Position numbers and translations under genes: made by a program. Source: GCA-2720975 sp964467985 (GTDB lineage: Bacteria; Planctomycetota; UBA1135; GCA-002686595). From it: a stretch of 64,000 nt of DNA. The stretch is taken from contig CAYXTP010000010.1 of NCBI GenBank assembly GCA_964467985.1, forward strand, positions 97,620 to 161,619, read 5' to 3'. The notes under the pieces were generated by a model, which saw only the letters and a program-made list of their open reading frames with translations, did not search any database and was not told the origin of the DNA. Shown here piece after piece: positions 51,805 to 60,807 of this stretch. Within the stretch, counting starts at the first letter, position 1. Each line of letters opens with the position of its first letter.

Positions 51805-53115
51805 CTACAGGAGTCCGCGCAGATCCCGCTTGTTCACGGGTCCTGCCACCGACAAGCAGCACTTGTCGGGATAGAGGTGCTTGTTGGCGACGCGCTGAAT
51901 GTCCTCAGCCGTCACCGCAGCGATCTCCCTGGGAAGCAGCTCGAGTACGTCGTCCGGCAGGTTGTGAAGTTCGGAGGCCACCAGGAATGCTGCGCGCCGA
52001 CTCGCGCGCTCGAATCCTAGGGCAAATGAGCCTAGGACGAAGTCCCGGGCCACATCCAGCTCATCCGCCCCCACCGGTTCCTCTTGGATGCGGCGCATCT
52101 CGTGCAGGAACCCCTGTACCGCCGTGGGCAGGTGTTGGGGAGAGGTTCCTATGTAGGCCCTGAACATGCCTGGTCTGAGACCCGAACTGGAGTGGATGTC
52201 TGCCTGAACGGAGTACGCCAGACCCAGCTCGTCTCGCAAGCGGCGCGTGATGCGGTTGGTGAATCCAGGTCCGGTACCCAGCACGTGGTCCATCACCGTC
52301 AAGGCTGCGTAGTCCGGATCGGCGCGCTTGATACCCAAGTGCCCGAGGTAGACGTGCACTTGCTCCCGTTGACGACGGAAGGCGTCAACGCGCACGGCGA
52401 GTTTTGGCAGACGCAGGGGAGGCACTTCGAGAGGACGCCCCTTCTTCCAAGAGCGCAGCAGGCGGTTCAGATGTCGGCGTACCTTCTGGGGCTCGACATC
52501 TCCGCAGACTGCGATCAGCGCACGTTCTGGACGCCAGTGCCGCTTGCGGTGGCGGCGCAAGTCGGCGGGCGTGATGGAAGCCAGGCTCGCGCTACTGCCC
52601 GTGGCCGAGCCACCCAGCCAGTTTCTTCCGTACACCAAGCGTCGAAAGCGGCGCGCTGCCTGAGCGTGGGGATCCACGTCCTGAGACTCCATGCGGGCCA
52701 AGATGCGCTCTTGCTGACTCTTCACCGGCTGGGCTGGATAGGCAGCGCCCAATAGAGTCTCGCACAACACGTCCAGCAGCAGTTTCCAAGAGTCCCGTTG
52801 AATCGCGCCCGAAAGGCCGCTGGCATCACCACGGATCCCGCCACCCGCCGGTTCAAGCAGTGCCGCGAGTTCCAGTTCATCGCGGACGTCAGTGCCCTTG
52901 TCGGCCAACGTCCCGGTGAGGAAGGCTGTGCCCTCTTTGCCCGCAGTATCCTGGCTGCGCCCCCCGCGCAAATGCACGCTCACGGCGGTGATCGGCGCCC
53001 CGGGACGAGCCGAAACGAGTAGCTGGGCGCCACAATCCAATTCGAAGCGCTCGCGGGGCACGACGACCACCGGTACCTGCCCTCTCCCGGCAGCCAGGTC
53101 TGTGAAAGCGCTCAT
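51805..53115 (-). CDS. M16-family peptidase subunit without the zinc motif
   Basis: A 436-residue insulinase-fold protein. It has the fold landmarks (FTNRITRRLRDELGLAYSV in the C-terminal half) but no HxxEH metal site in the N-terminal half, where an active member has it. Such inactive partners pair with an active M16 subunit, as in mitochondrial processing peptidase, and the active one (53112) is directly upstream with a 4-base overlap. It probably serves as the regulatory or substrate-binding half. No signal peptide is seen, so a cytoplasmic heterodimer is likely. Confidence 0.85.
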   Translation of the reverse strand: MSAFTDLAAGRGQVPVVVVPRERFELDCGAQLLVSARPGAPITAVSVHLRGGRSQDTAGKEGTAFLTGTLADKGTDVRDELELAALLEPAGGGIRGDASGLSGAIQRDSWKLLLDVLCETLLGAAYPAQPVKSQQERILARMESQDVDPHAQAARRFRRLVYGRNWLGGSATGSSASLASITPADLRRHRKRHWRPERALIAVCGDVEPQKVRRHLNRLLRSWKKGRPLEVPPLRLPKLAVRVDAFRRQREQVHVYLGHLGIKRADPDYAALTVMDHVLGTGPGFTNRITRRLRDELGLAYSVQADIHSSSGLRPGMFRAYIGTSPQHLPTAVQGFLHEMRRIQEEPVGADELDVARDFVLGSFALGFERASRRAAFLVASELHNLPDDVLELLPREIAAVTAEDIQRVANKHLYPDKCCLSVAGPVNKRDLRGLL

Positions 53116-54422
53116 GCCTTGCCCCCTTGTGCTGCGGCTTGAGGCAGGCTCCAGCCCACGACGCGCCGCTCAGGGCGCAGGAGTTCGCGGGCGACCGTTC
53201 GCAGCTGTTGCGCGGTGACCTGTTTGCGACGTTCGGACAGATCCAGCACCAGAGCCCAATCCGCGTCCATCGCATAACCGCCAATATGCTCGGCTAGGTC
53301 GCTGACGGTCTCACCTTCGCCCGCCTCGCTGGCGACGAGCAGGGACTTGGCGCGTTTCAATTCCGCTGCAGGCACCAGGTCGGCCCTGAAGGCTTCGAGT
53401 TCAACGTCGATGGCCCGTTCCAAGTCGGAGGGGGCCACACCAGGGGCCGCCTCGGCGTAGAGCCAAAAAGCCCCGCCTTCTGCGCGCGTGTCGTTGCTTG
53501 TGCTGACTGAGATCGCAAGCCCCTGCTCCAGCACGAGCGAGCGGTACAGTCGTGAGAGACGGCCGGCGGTCATCACAGTGGTTGCGACGTCCAGGGCAAA
53601 GTCAGCCTCCGTTCCCACGCGAGTCGAAGGCCAGGCCATCATCAGGCGTCTAGACGGGTCGTCCCAGGTGAGTTCCAGTCTGCGTTCGCCTTGCGGCTCG
53701 GGGAGTGGCGGTCGGTAGGGCGCAGCGTCTGTTGCCGGGCTCCCTCTCAGGTCCCCCAGGTGCTTGCGCACCGCCTTGAGAGCCGGGCCGGGTCGCAGGT
53801 CGCCGCAGAGTACGATCGTCGCGTTGGCGGGCTGGTAGAACCGGGAGTAGTACGCGCGCATGTCTTCGGGGCCTGCGCGCTCCAGGATGTCTGCGTAGCC
53901 AATTACCGGACGTGCGTAGGGGTGACGGCCAAACACGAGTTCCTGGACTGCGCTGGAGAGGCGCCGCCAAGGATCGTCCAGGCCCATGGCCAGCTCCTCG
54001 AGAACGACCGCCTTCTCGGCCGCGAACTCCGCGGAATCCAGCAGCAGCCCCTGCATGCGGTCCGCTTCGATCTCCAATGCACTCTCCCAGCGATCGGAGG
54101 CGAGCTCGAACCAGTAGGCGGTGTGGTCATGGGTCGTGAAGGCGTTGTTTGAGCCTCCCAAGCATGTGGTGATGCGATCGACCTCGCCCTTGCCCAGGCG
54201 TGCGGTGCCCTTGAACATCATGTGTTCGAGGAAGTGCGAGAGGCCCGCTTCGTCCGCGCCTTCGTGTCTCGAACCAACGCGATAGAAGATCATGGCCGCC
54301 ACGACCGGATCGAGGTGGCGCTCTGCGATCAACACCGTCAGGCCGTTGCGCAGCCGATGTTCAGTGATCTCGGCACCACATAGGGAGCCGGAACCGGGGG
54401 CCTGAGTCTGAGATCGATTCAA
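53112..54422 (-). CDS. M16-family zinc metallopeptidase (active subunit)
   Basis: A 436-residue peptidase with the inverted zinc motif HFLEH (His63, Glu66, His67) in SHFLEHMMFKGT. A downstream Glu in FAAEKAVVLEEL is the expected third ligand. It cleaves peptides or signal segments, substrate unknown. It overlaps the inactive partner by 4 bases and follows the pseudouridine synthase gene by 2 bases. The run ManA - pseudouridine synthase - two M16 genes seems to be one transcript. Confidence 0.92.
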   Translation of the reverse strand: MNRSQTQAPGSGSLCGAEITEHRLRNGLTVLIAERHLDPVVAAMIFYRVGSRHEGADEAGLSHFLEHMMFKGTARLGKGEVDRITTCLGGSNNAFTTHDHTAYWFELASDRWESALEIEADRMQGLLLDSAEFAAEKAVVLEELAMGLDDPWRRLSSAVQELVFGRHPYARPVIGYADILERAGPEDMRAYYSRFYQPANATIVLCGDLRPGPALKAVRKHLGDLRGSPATDAAPYRPPLPEPQGERRLELTWDDPSRRLMMAWPSTRVGTEADFALDVATTVMTAGRLSRLYRSLVLEQGLAISVSTSNDTRAEGGAFWLYAEAAPGVAPSDLERAIDVELEAFRADLVPAAELKRAKSLLVASEAGEGETVSDLAEHIGGYAMDADWALVLDLSERRKQVTAQQLRTVARELLRPERRVVGWSLPQAAAQGGKA

Positions 54423-54424
54423 GC

Positions 54425-55729
54425 TCAGCGTCCCCTACGACCGCGTTCGCCCGATGTGCCGCCCCGCCGTGAGGAGCCGCGCCTGGAACCACCAGATCCA
54501 CGACCTCCAGCGCCTCGACTTCCGCGGTTGCCGCCTGAGCGGCGAGATCCACCGCCACGCCGGCGGGGGCCCGCGCTGCCCCGGCGGGTGCCGCGTGCAC
54601 CACCGCGAGAACCCGTGCCGGACCGGCGGGATCCCCCAGTGCGCGGCCGCTCCTCACCAGAACCCTCGCCGCGCGGCTGGTAGCCTCGCGGCGACCCCCC
54701 GCGGGAAGGCCCATTGGGAGACCATTCCTCTTCCAGTTCTTCGGCCGACTCAAGGCGCGCCACCTGCCGGCTACGGGGGGTGTCCAGCGGCTCGAGAGCC
54801 CGTTCCTCGTCGGCTAAGTCGAGCAGCGCCTCCACCTCCTCGCGCGACAGCGGCCGCCACTTGCCCGCGCGCAACCCGCGTGCGCTCAAGGGACCGATGT
54901 CCACGCGCGCGAGACGCACGACCTTGAAACCCACGTCGGCGAACACCCGACGGACCTCACGGTTGCGCCCTTCTCTCAGGGTTACGAGCAGCACCGAAGA
55001 GGAGGTCGAGCGGCGTCGAATCAGAATGCGCGCCCCGCCCGTGCGCCCATCCGACAAGTACACACCTTCGCGTACTTTTTGAATGGCCTCATCGTGAATG
55101 CGACCGTGCAGGGTCACGCGGTAGGTCTTGGGCACGCCGTAGCGCGGGTGCGCCACGCGCTGAGCGAAATCTCCATCGTTGGTGAGCAGGATCAGGCCCG
55201 TACTCTCTTCGTCCAGGCGCCCGACAGTGTAGATGCGGCCCTTGTCGCGATCCGTGATCAGGTCGATGGCGCGCGGCCGGCTCTCGCTGCGTTCGTTGGT
55301 GCACACGACCCCCGCTGGCTTGTGGAGCATGTAGTAGCGACGCGAGGCCCCCTCAGGTCTCAGGATGGTGCCGTCTACTTCAACTGTCTGCTCAAGGGGG
55401 TTGATCTTCGTGCCCAGCTCGGACACGGGCATCCCATCCACCGTGACCTTGCCTTGCTCAATCAGCGAGTCACAGGCCCGGCGCGACGCCACTCCGTGGT
55501 CAGCTAGGTACTTGTTCAGTCGCACGAGGGTCTCGGTGGACACCGGTTGCCTGGCGGAGGAGGTGCTGGCCGCGGGCCGACGCGCGCTGACCTTGCGCGG
55601 AGCGTTGGACTTGGCGCCACGCGCACCGCGACCGCCGCGGACACCAGCGCCTCGCCGGCTCGACCCTCTGCCGCGAGCACCAGATGATCTTCGTGAGGAT
55701 CGTCTCGATCCGTCCCTTCGTCCACGCAC
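54425..55729 (-). CDS. Pseudouridine synthase (RsuA/RluB type) with basic tails
   Basis: A 434-residue enzyme from a GTG at 55729. An Arg/Gly/Ser-rich N terminus of about 60 residues, then an S4 RNA-binding domain (about 68-115, VRLNKYLADHGVASRRACD), and the catalytic domain with GRLDEESTGLIL (Asp173). A strongly basic Arg/Gly/Ser-rich tail (about 330-434) follows. It isomerises uridine in 16S or 23S rRNA. The two low-complexity tails are much longer than in E. coli RluB and may aid RNA binding. The DEAD helicase at 37378 has a similar RGG-like tail. Confidence 0.88.
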   Translation of the reverse strand: MRGRRDGSRRSSRRSSGARGRGSSRRGAGVRGGRGARGAKSNAPRKVSARRPAASTSSARQPVSTETLVRLNKYLADHGVASRRACDSLIEQGKVTVDGMPVSELGTKINPLEQTVEVDGTILRPEGASRRYYMLHKPAGVVCTNERSESRPRAIDLITDRDKGRIYTVGRLDEESTGLILLTNDGDFAQRVAHPRYGVPKTYRVTLHGRIHDEAIQKVREGVYLSDGRTGGARILIRRRSTSSSVLLVTLREGRNREVRRVFADVGFKVVRLARVDIGPLSARGLRAGKWRPLSREEVEALLDLADEERALEPLDTPRSRQVARLESAEELEEEWSPNGPSRGGSPRGYQPRGEGSGEERPRTGGSRRSGTGSRGGARGTRRGSAGPRRRGGGSRRSGGNRGSRGAGGRGSGGSRRGSSRRGGTSGERGRRGR

Positions 55730-55746
55730 CTTGTATGTCTCCTACT

Positions 55747-56736
55747 TCAGGCGCGTGCCTCGACGCGCAGCAATTCGAGTTCGCCGTCAGAATCTGTGAT
55801 CGCGTAGTCACCGGCGTCGGCCGGCAGTAGCCAGGCATCGCCAGCCACCATTCGACAGGGCTCGTTGTCTGCAACGCGCAAGGATCCGCCGCCGGCGAGC
55901 ACGACATAGACCCAAGCTCGCCCCAATGTGCTGTGGGAATAGTGGTCGTGAATTTGTAGCCAATCCACCGCGAAGGGTCCCTCTCCTAGCAGCGAGGCCT
56001 GCGGATTCACCGCAGACGCGTCCTGTGCGCGAGCGCGAATGGGCCCTTGCACTTGATGGTCGAAGGCGATGGCCTGCAGAGCCTCCTCTCTGTGAAGCTC
56101 GCGGCTCTTGCCATCCAAACCAGCGCGATCCCAATCGTGAACGCGGTAGGTCGTGTCGGAATTCTGCTGGACTTCCACGAGCGTGAGTCCCGCGCCGATG
56201 GAGTGCAGAGTTCCTGCGGGGACATGAAAGAAATCGCCGGGCTGCGGCTTGAAGCTCTGCAGCAAGTCGAGCACGTCCCCGTTTTCTGTAGCGTCGGCAA
56301 AAGTAGCGGCATCCACTCCGTCGCGTAGGCCCAGGTAGAGGACACTGTCCGGTGCTGCATTGCAGATGTACCAGCATTCATCCTTGGGTTCCGACCCCAG
56401 TCGTCCTGCCAAGCCCGCACCAGGATGCACCTGCAACGAAAGCAGCTCGGCTGTGTTCAGCCACTTCACGATGATCGGGAAGTTGTCATCAACCGACATT
56501 CGCGACTCCCCCAGCAAGGCCAGCTGTTCGGACAACATGAGCCCTGCCAAGGTGCGCCCGGCCAGCGGGCCCTCGGCGACGCTCGAAGTGTGCCCGGGCC
56601 GGTCGCAAAGCGTCCAAGCTTCACCGGTCTGACTCGGCCAGGTGACTTGGCCGCGCAGGAGGTGCTGGAGTTGTTCGCCACCCCAAACCCGCTGAAACGG
56701 TTGGGGCTCAAAACGGAGGGCTTGCTGGAGTGACAT
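55747..56736 (-). CDS. manA: Mannose-6-phosphate isomerase, class I
   Basis: A 329-residue type I phosphomannose isomerase interconverting fructose 6-phosphate and mannose 6-phosphate. RVWGGEQL, SLQVHPG (zinc-binding His), DECWYICNA and GDFFHVPAGTLHSIG (second His-containing cluster) are conserved. The active-site region near VHDWDRAG follows. A start at 56736 (MSLQQAL) is used. Mannose 6-phosphate feeds GDP-mannose and dolichol-type mannose donors, which could supply the GT87 enzyme at 35970 and the queuosine mannosyltransferase homologue at 15804. That supply link is inference. Confidence 0.93.
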   Translation of the reverse strand: MSLQQALRFEPQPFQRVWGGEQLQHLLRGQVTWPSQTGEAWTLCDRPGHTSSVAEGPLAGRTLAGLMLSEQLALLGESRMSVDDNFPIIVKWLNTAELLSLQVHPGAGLAGRLGSEPKDECWYICNAAPDSVLYLGLRDGVDAATFADATENGDVLDLLQSFKPQPGDFFHVPAGTLHSIGAGLTLVEVQQNSDTTYRVHDWDRAGLDGKSRELHREEALQAIAFDHQVQGPIRARAQDASAVNPQASLLGEGPFAVDWLQIHDHYSHSTLGRAWVYVVLAGGGSLRVADNEPCRMVAGDAWLLPADAGDYAITDSDGELELLRVEARA

Positions 56737-56854
56737 CGGGCTGTGGCGGACAGTTTGGCCCAAGAGAATAGCGTCCGGCGGGCCTGGGGACGGGCTAGGC
56801 CGAGAAACCCGGGGTCTCAACTTTGTTTTTCAAAGTAATGGGCCATGATAGCCC

Positions 56855-57064
56855 ATGCAGAGCCCCGTCCACAATGAACTGGAGCAGGCCGAGCGGCTTG
56901 CCGTGCAACGCGCCGTTTCACAGGACGGCCTCTGCGACATCTTCTGCGGCCTGTGCCTTGCGCCATGGGTCAGCTTGTTCGTGCCCGTAGTGGTCGGGTG
57001 TGTCTTGTTGGTTCGCTTTCTTGGGGCGAACCCCGTGGTTGAGCCCGCACAAGAACTGCGATGA
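56855..57064 (+). CDS. Small single-pass membrane protein coupled to a regulator
   Basis: A 69-residue protein with a polar N-terminal half and one hydrophobic segment (PWVSLFVPVVVGCVLLVRFLG, about 36-56). Two short Cys pairs (GLCDIFCGLCL) precede the membrane segment. Its stop overlaps the start of the winged-helix regulator by 4 bases (ATGA), so the two are translationally coupled. Function unknown. It could be a membrane partner that tethers or senses for the regulator, but the sequence alone does not show this. Confidence 0.6.
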   Translation: MQSPVHNELEQAERLAVQRAVSQDGLCDIFCGLCLAPWVSLFVPVVVGCVLLVRFLGANPVVEPAQELR

Positions 57065-57336
57065 ACCTGGATCGACTCGTCCACTCTCCCGGACGCCTGG
57101 CACTGTTCACGCAATTGATGGTGGTCGAGCAGGCCGATGCTACCTGGCTGAAGAAGCAGACGGGACTCAGTTGGGGCAACCTTGCAACCCACGTGCGCAA
57201 GCTTGAGGAAGCGGGCTATCTATTGGCGCAGAAGGACTCAACTCATGGACGCACACGGACCCTGTTCGAACTCACGGAGCGGGGCCGAGCGGCCTACGAG
57301 AGCTACCGCCAGATGATGTTGGATCTGCTGAACTAG
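57061..57336 (+). CDS. Winged-helix transcriptional regulator (MarR/HTH_27-like)
   Basis: A 91-residue protein. Residues about 10-80 form a winged helix: LFTQLMVVEQADATWLKKQTGLSWGNLATHVRKLEEAGYL, then the wing RTRTLFELTERGRAAY. Similar small proteins repress membrane or stress genes and carry no separate sensor domain. It is coupled to the small membrane protein gene and converges with recN. Target DNA is unknown. Confidence 0.85.
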   Translation: MNLDRLVHSPGRLALFTQLMVVEQADATWLKKQTGLSWGNLATHVRKLEEAGYLLAQKDSTHGRTRTLFELTERGRAAYESYRQMMLDLLN

Positions 57337-57342
57337 CGCTTG

Positions 57343-59118
57343 CTACTGAACTTCGAGTAGGCGGCGAGCCTCTGCAAGGGCTGTGTCCTGGTCGCCACCA
57401 CCGCTGATCATGTCCGCCACCTCGGCCAGGCGCCGGTCGCCAGTCAGCGCTTGCACCCGGGTCCGCGTTCGGCCTTCCTCGACGTCCTTGGCCACTCGCA
57501 AGTGGTGTCCAGCCCGAGCCGCGATGGGCGCGAGGTGGGTGACGCACAGGATCTGATGCAAGGAGCCGAGGCCCCACAGGTGCGCAGCCACCTTGGGTCC
57601 CAGCCGACCACCCACGCCTGCGTCGACCTCATCAAAGATCAGGGTCGGGGTAGATTGCCTGACCGCCAGTGCCCCGCGCAGGGCGAGCATGATGCGCGCG
57701 GCCTCGCCCCCGGAAGCCACATCACGCAGCGGGCTGCTCGCTTCACCGGGGTTGGCGGCTAGCAGGAATTGAACATCCTGCGACCCTCCGTCGCCGAGTC
57801 GTTTGCGTTCAACAGCCAGGTCTGCCGATGCGTCACCCTGCCCCGCCCGCGCGACCAAGCGCACGTCGAATTCCGCATTGGCTAGGCCCAACTCCTCGAG
57901 GCTGTGATGCACGGCCGCTCGCAAGCGCGGGATCAGCTTTGTCCGGGCCACTCGCAGTCGCACAGCGGCCTCTTGGACCCCCGCATGAGCCCGCTCGACG
58001 TCCTGCGCAAGCTGTTCGCGATTCGATTGCGCACCTTCAAGTTCCTCGAGCTGTTCGGCCAACTGGGCGTGCTTGAGCACCAGACCCTCTCCGTCGGTGC
58101 GGAACTTGCGCGTCAGCCTCTCGAGGTCGCTCAATCTCTCCTCGACGATTTCTAGGCGCGCAGGGTCCGCCTCGACGGCGGCGGCGAAGGACAAGAGGTT
58201 GGTCACGGCCTCTTCCAAATGTGCGTTTACCTCGCGCAGACCCGCAGTGGCATCCTCCAGTCCCGGCACCCGCTCGCGCCACTGTTCGAGCTGCCGCTCC
58301 GCCATGCGCACCTGCTCGAGGGCTGCGCCGTCCTGCTCGGAGAGTCCGCCCAGGATGCCCGCCAAATCAATCGAGAGCTCATTGGCGTGGCGCAGCAGTT
58401 CTCGTTCGGCTTGCAAACTCGACATCTCACCCACCTGGGGATTGAGCTCGCTGAGTTCGCCGATCTGGAATCGAAGCAGATCCAGGCGTTCGAGGCGTTC
58501 GGCCTCCTGGGACTCGAAAGCCTCCAGACGTTCTGCACCCTCAAGCCATATCGCTCGCCGTTCCCGGTAACCCGCCAAAGCGTCGTCCAGCGAGCCGAAT
58601 GTGTCCAACAGTGCCCGCTGCTCGGCGGCATCAAAGAGGCGCTGATGGTCGTTCTGGCCATGGATTTCCACCAACTGCGAAGCCAACTCACGCAGGATCT
58701 TCTGCGTCACCGGCCTGTGATTCACATGCGCGCGACTGCGGCCATCGCGAGCGAGGGTACGCGTGAGAATCAACTCCAGGTCTGCTGATCCGGAGTTCGC
58801 GTCAGATTGAAATTCCTGCTCTTCGCGCCATTCCTCCAGGACCTCGGGCAGGTGGTTCTCCAGCCACGACTGCACCTCCGCACCGCAACCCGGCCCCCCG
58901 AGGCGCTGCACAAGGAAGCGCCCCTCAACCCGGGCTCGATCTGCACCAGCCCGAATCAAGCCGGAACGCGCACGTCGGCCCAACAGCAGTTCGAGCGCGT
59001 CGATCAGCAGGCTCTTGCCCGCGCCCGTCTCCCCGCTAATCACGTTCAGTCCACCCTGGAACGAGAGTGAGGCGCTTTCGATCAGGGCCAGGTCGCGGAT
59101 ATTGAGTTCGGCAAGCAT
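57343..59118 (-). CDS. recN: DNA repair protein RecN (SMC-like ATPase)
   Basis: A 591-residue SMC-family ATPase. Walker A is SGETGAGKSLLID (28-40), Walker B is TLIFDEVDAGVGG and LLAANPGEASSPLRDVASGGEAARI is the signature region. Between them lie two long coiled coils (about 170-340). The function is in double-strand break repair and DNA end tethering. The length and order are standard for the family. It stands alone between the regulator and the sulfatase. Confidence 0.95.
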   Translation of the reverse strand: MLAELNIRDLALIESASLSFQGGLNVISGETGAGKSLLIDALELLLGRRARSGLIRAGADRARVEGRFLVQRLGGPGCGAEVQSWLENHLPEVLEEWREEQEFQSDANSGSADLELILTRTLARDGRSRAHVNHRPVTQKILRELASQLVEIHGQNDHQRLFDAAEQRALLDTFGSLDDALAGYRERRAIWLEGAERLEAFESQEAERLERLDLLRFQIGELSELNPQVGEMSSLQAERELLRHANELSIDLAGILGGLSEQDGAALEQVRMAERQLEQWRERVPGLEDATAGLREVNAHLEEAVTNLLSFAAAVEADPARLEIVEERLSDLERLTRKFRTDGEGLVLKHAQLAEQLEELEGAQSNREQLAQDVERAHAGVQEAAVRLRVARTKLIPRLRAAVHHSLEELGLANAEFDVRLVARAGQGDASADLAVERKRLGDGGSQDVQFLLAANPGEASSPLRDVASGGEAARIMLALRGALAVRQSTPTLIFDEVDAGVGGRLGPKVAAHLWGLGSLHQILCVTHLAPIAARAGHHLRVAKDVEEGRTRTRVQALTGDRRLAEVADMISGGGDQDTALAEARRLLEVQ

Positions 59119-59146
59119 GGATCGTGTTGAGTCCCAGGTCGCGCGA

Positions 59147-60628
59147 CTAGAAGTACTTCTTCACGATCCACGCGGGCTGGTGCCTGTCAGCCTTGCGCGC
59201 GTGTCCTGTGAGATCCACGTGTTTAGGTCCTAACTTATCGGCGGTCCAGGATGTCTCGTCCCCGTACTGGGCCTGCCCTGCGCTCAGCAAGCCTCGCATG
59301 CGGTCCAGAGTCGCAGCGTTCTGCGGGTCGCCGGCAAGATCGTGAATCTCATCGGGGTCGGCTTGCAGATCGAAGAGCAAGGTGACGTCGATCGCCGGGA
59401 AGCGGATCAACTTCCAGCGCTCGTCTCGCACGGCGAGCTGGCTGTGGTGATAGACGGTGAATAGGGACTGTCTCGCGTTCCCTGGCTGGCCCTTGGCGAG
59501 CCCCAAGAAGCTCCTACCCTCAACTGCCTGCTCGACCTGCACACCCGCGACTTCGCACAGGGTGGGGTAGATATCGAACAGGTAGGTCAGCTCCTCGCGC
59601 ACCTTGCCCGCGGGCAGACCGGGTCCGCTCAGGATCAGCGGACACCCCATGGAATGCTCGTAGAGGTTTTGCTTGCCCAGCAACCCGTGGCTGCCCATAG
59701 CCAAGCCGTGATCGGCGGAGTAGACGACCAGGGTGTTCTCTGTCAGCTTCAGCCGCTCGAGGGTGTCGAGGATGCGCCCCACCTGCTCATCGACGTGGGA
59801 GATCAGGCCGTAGTACTCCCCCAGTTGATCGCGGATCACCTCGGGTTCCCGGGGCCAACCAGTCAACACCTCATCCCGAATCACCAGGGTGCCGAGATTG
59901 AAGGTCCATGGGTGTTGGGGCAGGAAGTTCTCCGGCAAGGGTGGGGTGTTCTGGGCGTAGACCTCGCGCCAGCGGGCGGGTGGGTCCCGCGGGTCGTGGG
60001 GTGCCGTGAAGGCCACGTAGGCAAAGAAGGGGCGATCGCGATCGGACGCGCCATAGCCTTCGAGGAATTCGACCGCCGCCTCACCAAAGATGTCGCTGGA
60101 GTGGCCCTGACCCACGCGCTTCTCGGTGAACCCCGTGCCGTCAGCCTTCAGATCCTGAAGGGGTACGCGATTGTGATCGGACATGCCACCGAACATCACC
60201 GCCTTGCCCGATTGGAAACCGCGCTCGAAGGAGTCGCGGCCGTTGTGCCACTTGCCCGTTCCAAAGGTCTGGTACCCGCCGCCGGCGAGCGCCTCACCCA
60301 GTGTGATGACCCCGCTCAAGTCCGTCTTCACCCTGTGCAGGCTGCGCCCGCTCATGACCATGGCGCGCGAGGGCAAGCAGACCGCGCCCCCCATTGACCC
60401 CATGCAGTGGTTGCTGGTGAAGCTCACTCCGTTCGCAACCAAACGGTCCAGGTTGGGAGTCTGAATAGACTCGTTGCCCAGAGCCCCGATCGTGTCCGGG
60501 CGCTGATCATCTGCAAACAGAAACAGAATGTTGGGACGCTGCCCGGGTTGGTCGACGTCTGGTGCACGGTGAGCTCCGGCAGACAGACAGGGCACGAGAA
60601 ACAGGGGGATCAGGATCGAATGGCGCAG
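59147..60628 (-). CDS. Secreted sulfatase (arylsulfatase/choline-sulfatase family); start uncertain
   Basis: About 493 residues if translation starts at the CTG at 60628. The formylglycine motif CLPSR (in GAVCLPSRAMVMSG) and metal ligands in ADDQRPDT are conserved, as are GKWHNG and SADHGLAMGSHGLLGKQNLYEHS. A signal peptide is visible (LRHSILIPLFLVPCLSAG). There is no ATG near; the frame stays open to 61000, with possible GTG starts near 60800, so a rare start codon or a longer leader is involved. The enzyme removes sulfate from glycans or other esters; sulfatases are numerous in Planctomycetota. Confidence 0.85.
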   Translation of the reverse strand: MRHSILIPLFLVPCLSAGAHRAPDVDQPGQRPNILFLFADDQRPDTIGALGNESIQTPNLDRLVANGVSFTSNHCMGSMGGAVCLPSRAMVMSGRSLHRVKTDLSGVITLGEALAGGGYQTFGTGKWHNGRDSFERGFQSGKAVMFGGMSDHNRVPLQDLKADGTGFTEKRVGQGHSSDIFGEAAVEFLEGYGASDRDRPFFAYVAFTAPHDPRDPPARWREVYAQNTPPLPENFLPQHPWTFNLGTLVIRDEVLTGWPREPEVIRDQLGEYYGLISHVDEQVGRILDTLERLKLTENTLVVYSADHGLAMGSHGLLGKQNLYEHSMGCPLILSGPGLPAGKVREELTYLFDIYPTLCEVAGVQVEQAVEGRSFLGLAKGQPGNARQSLFTVYHHSQLAVRDERWKLIRFPAIDVTLLFDLQADPDEIHDLAGDPQNAATLDRMRGLLSAGQAQYGDETSWTADKLGPKHVDLTGHARKADRHQPAWIVKKYF

Positions 60629-60807
60629 GGGAAGGTCCTCTTCATCAATGTCCGCAGTGACAAGCCCGCTTCTGGGCGGGCCCTGGCAGTGTATCCAGTC
60701 CTCACCGGCGGCTCCGAGCCGAGCTTCGCAAAAGGCCTCTGCCGTGACAGGTAGCGTGCCACCGTGGCCCGCGCCAATCGTATTCCCCACTCTCACTACC
60801 CGGTCCT

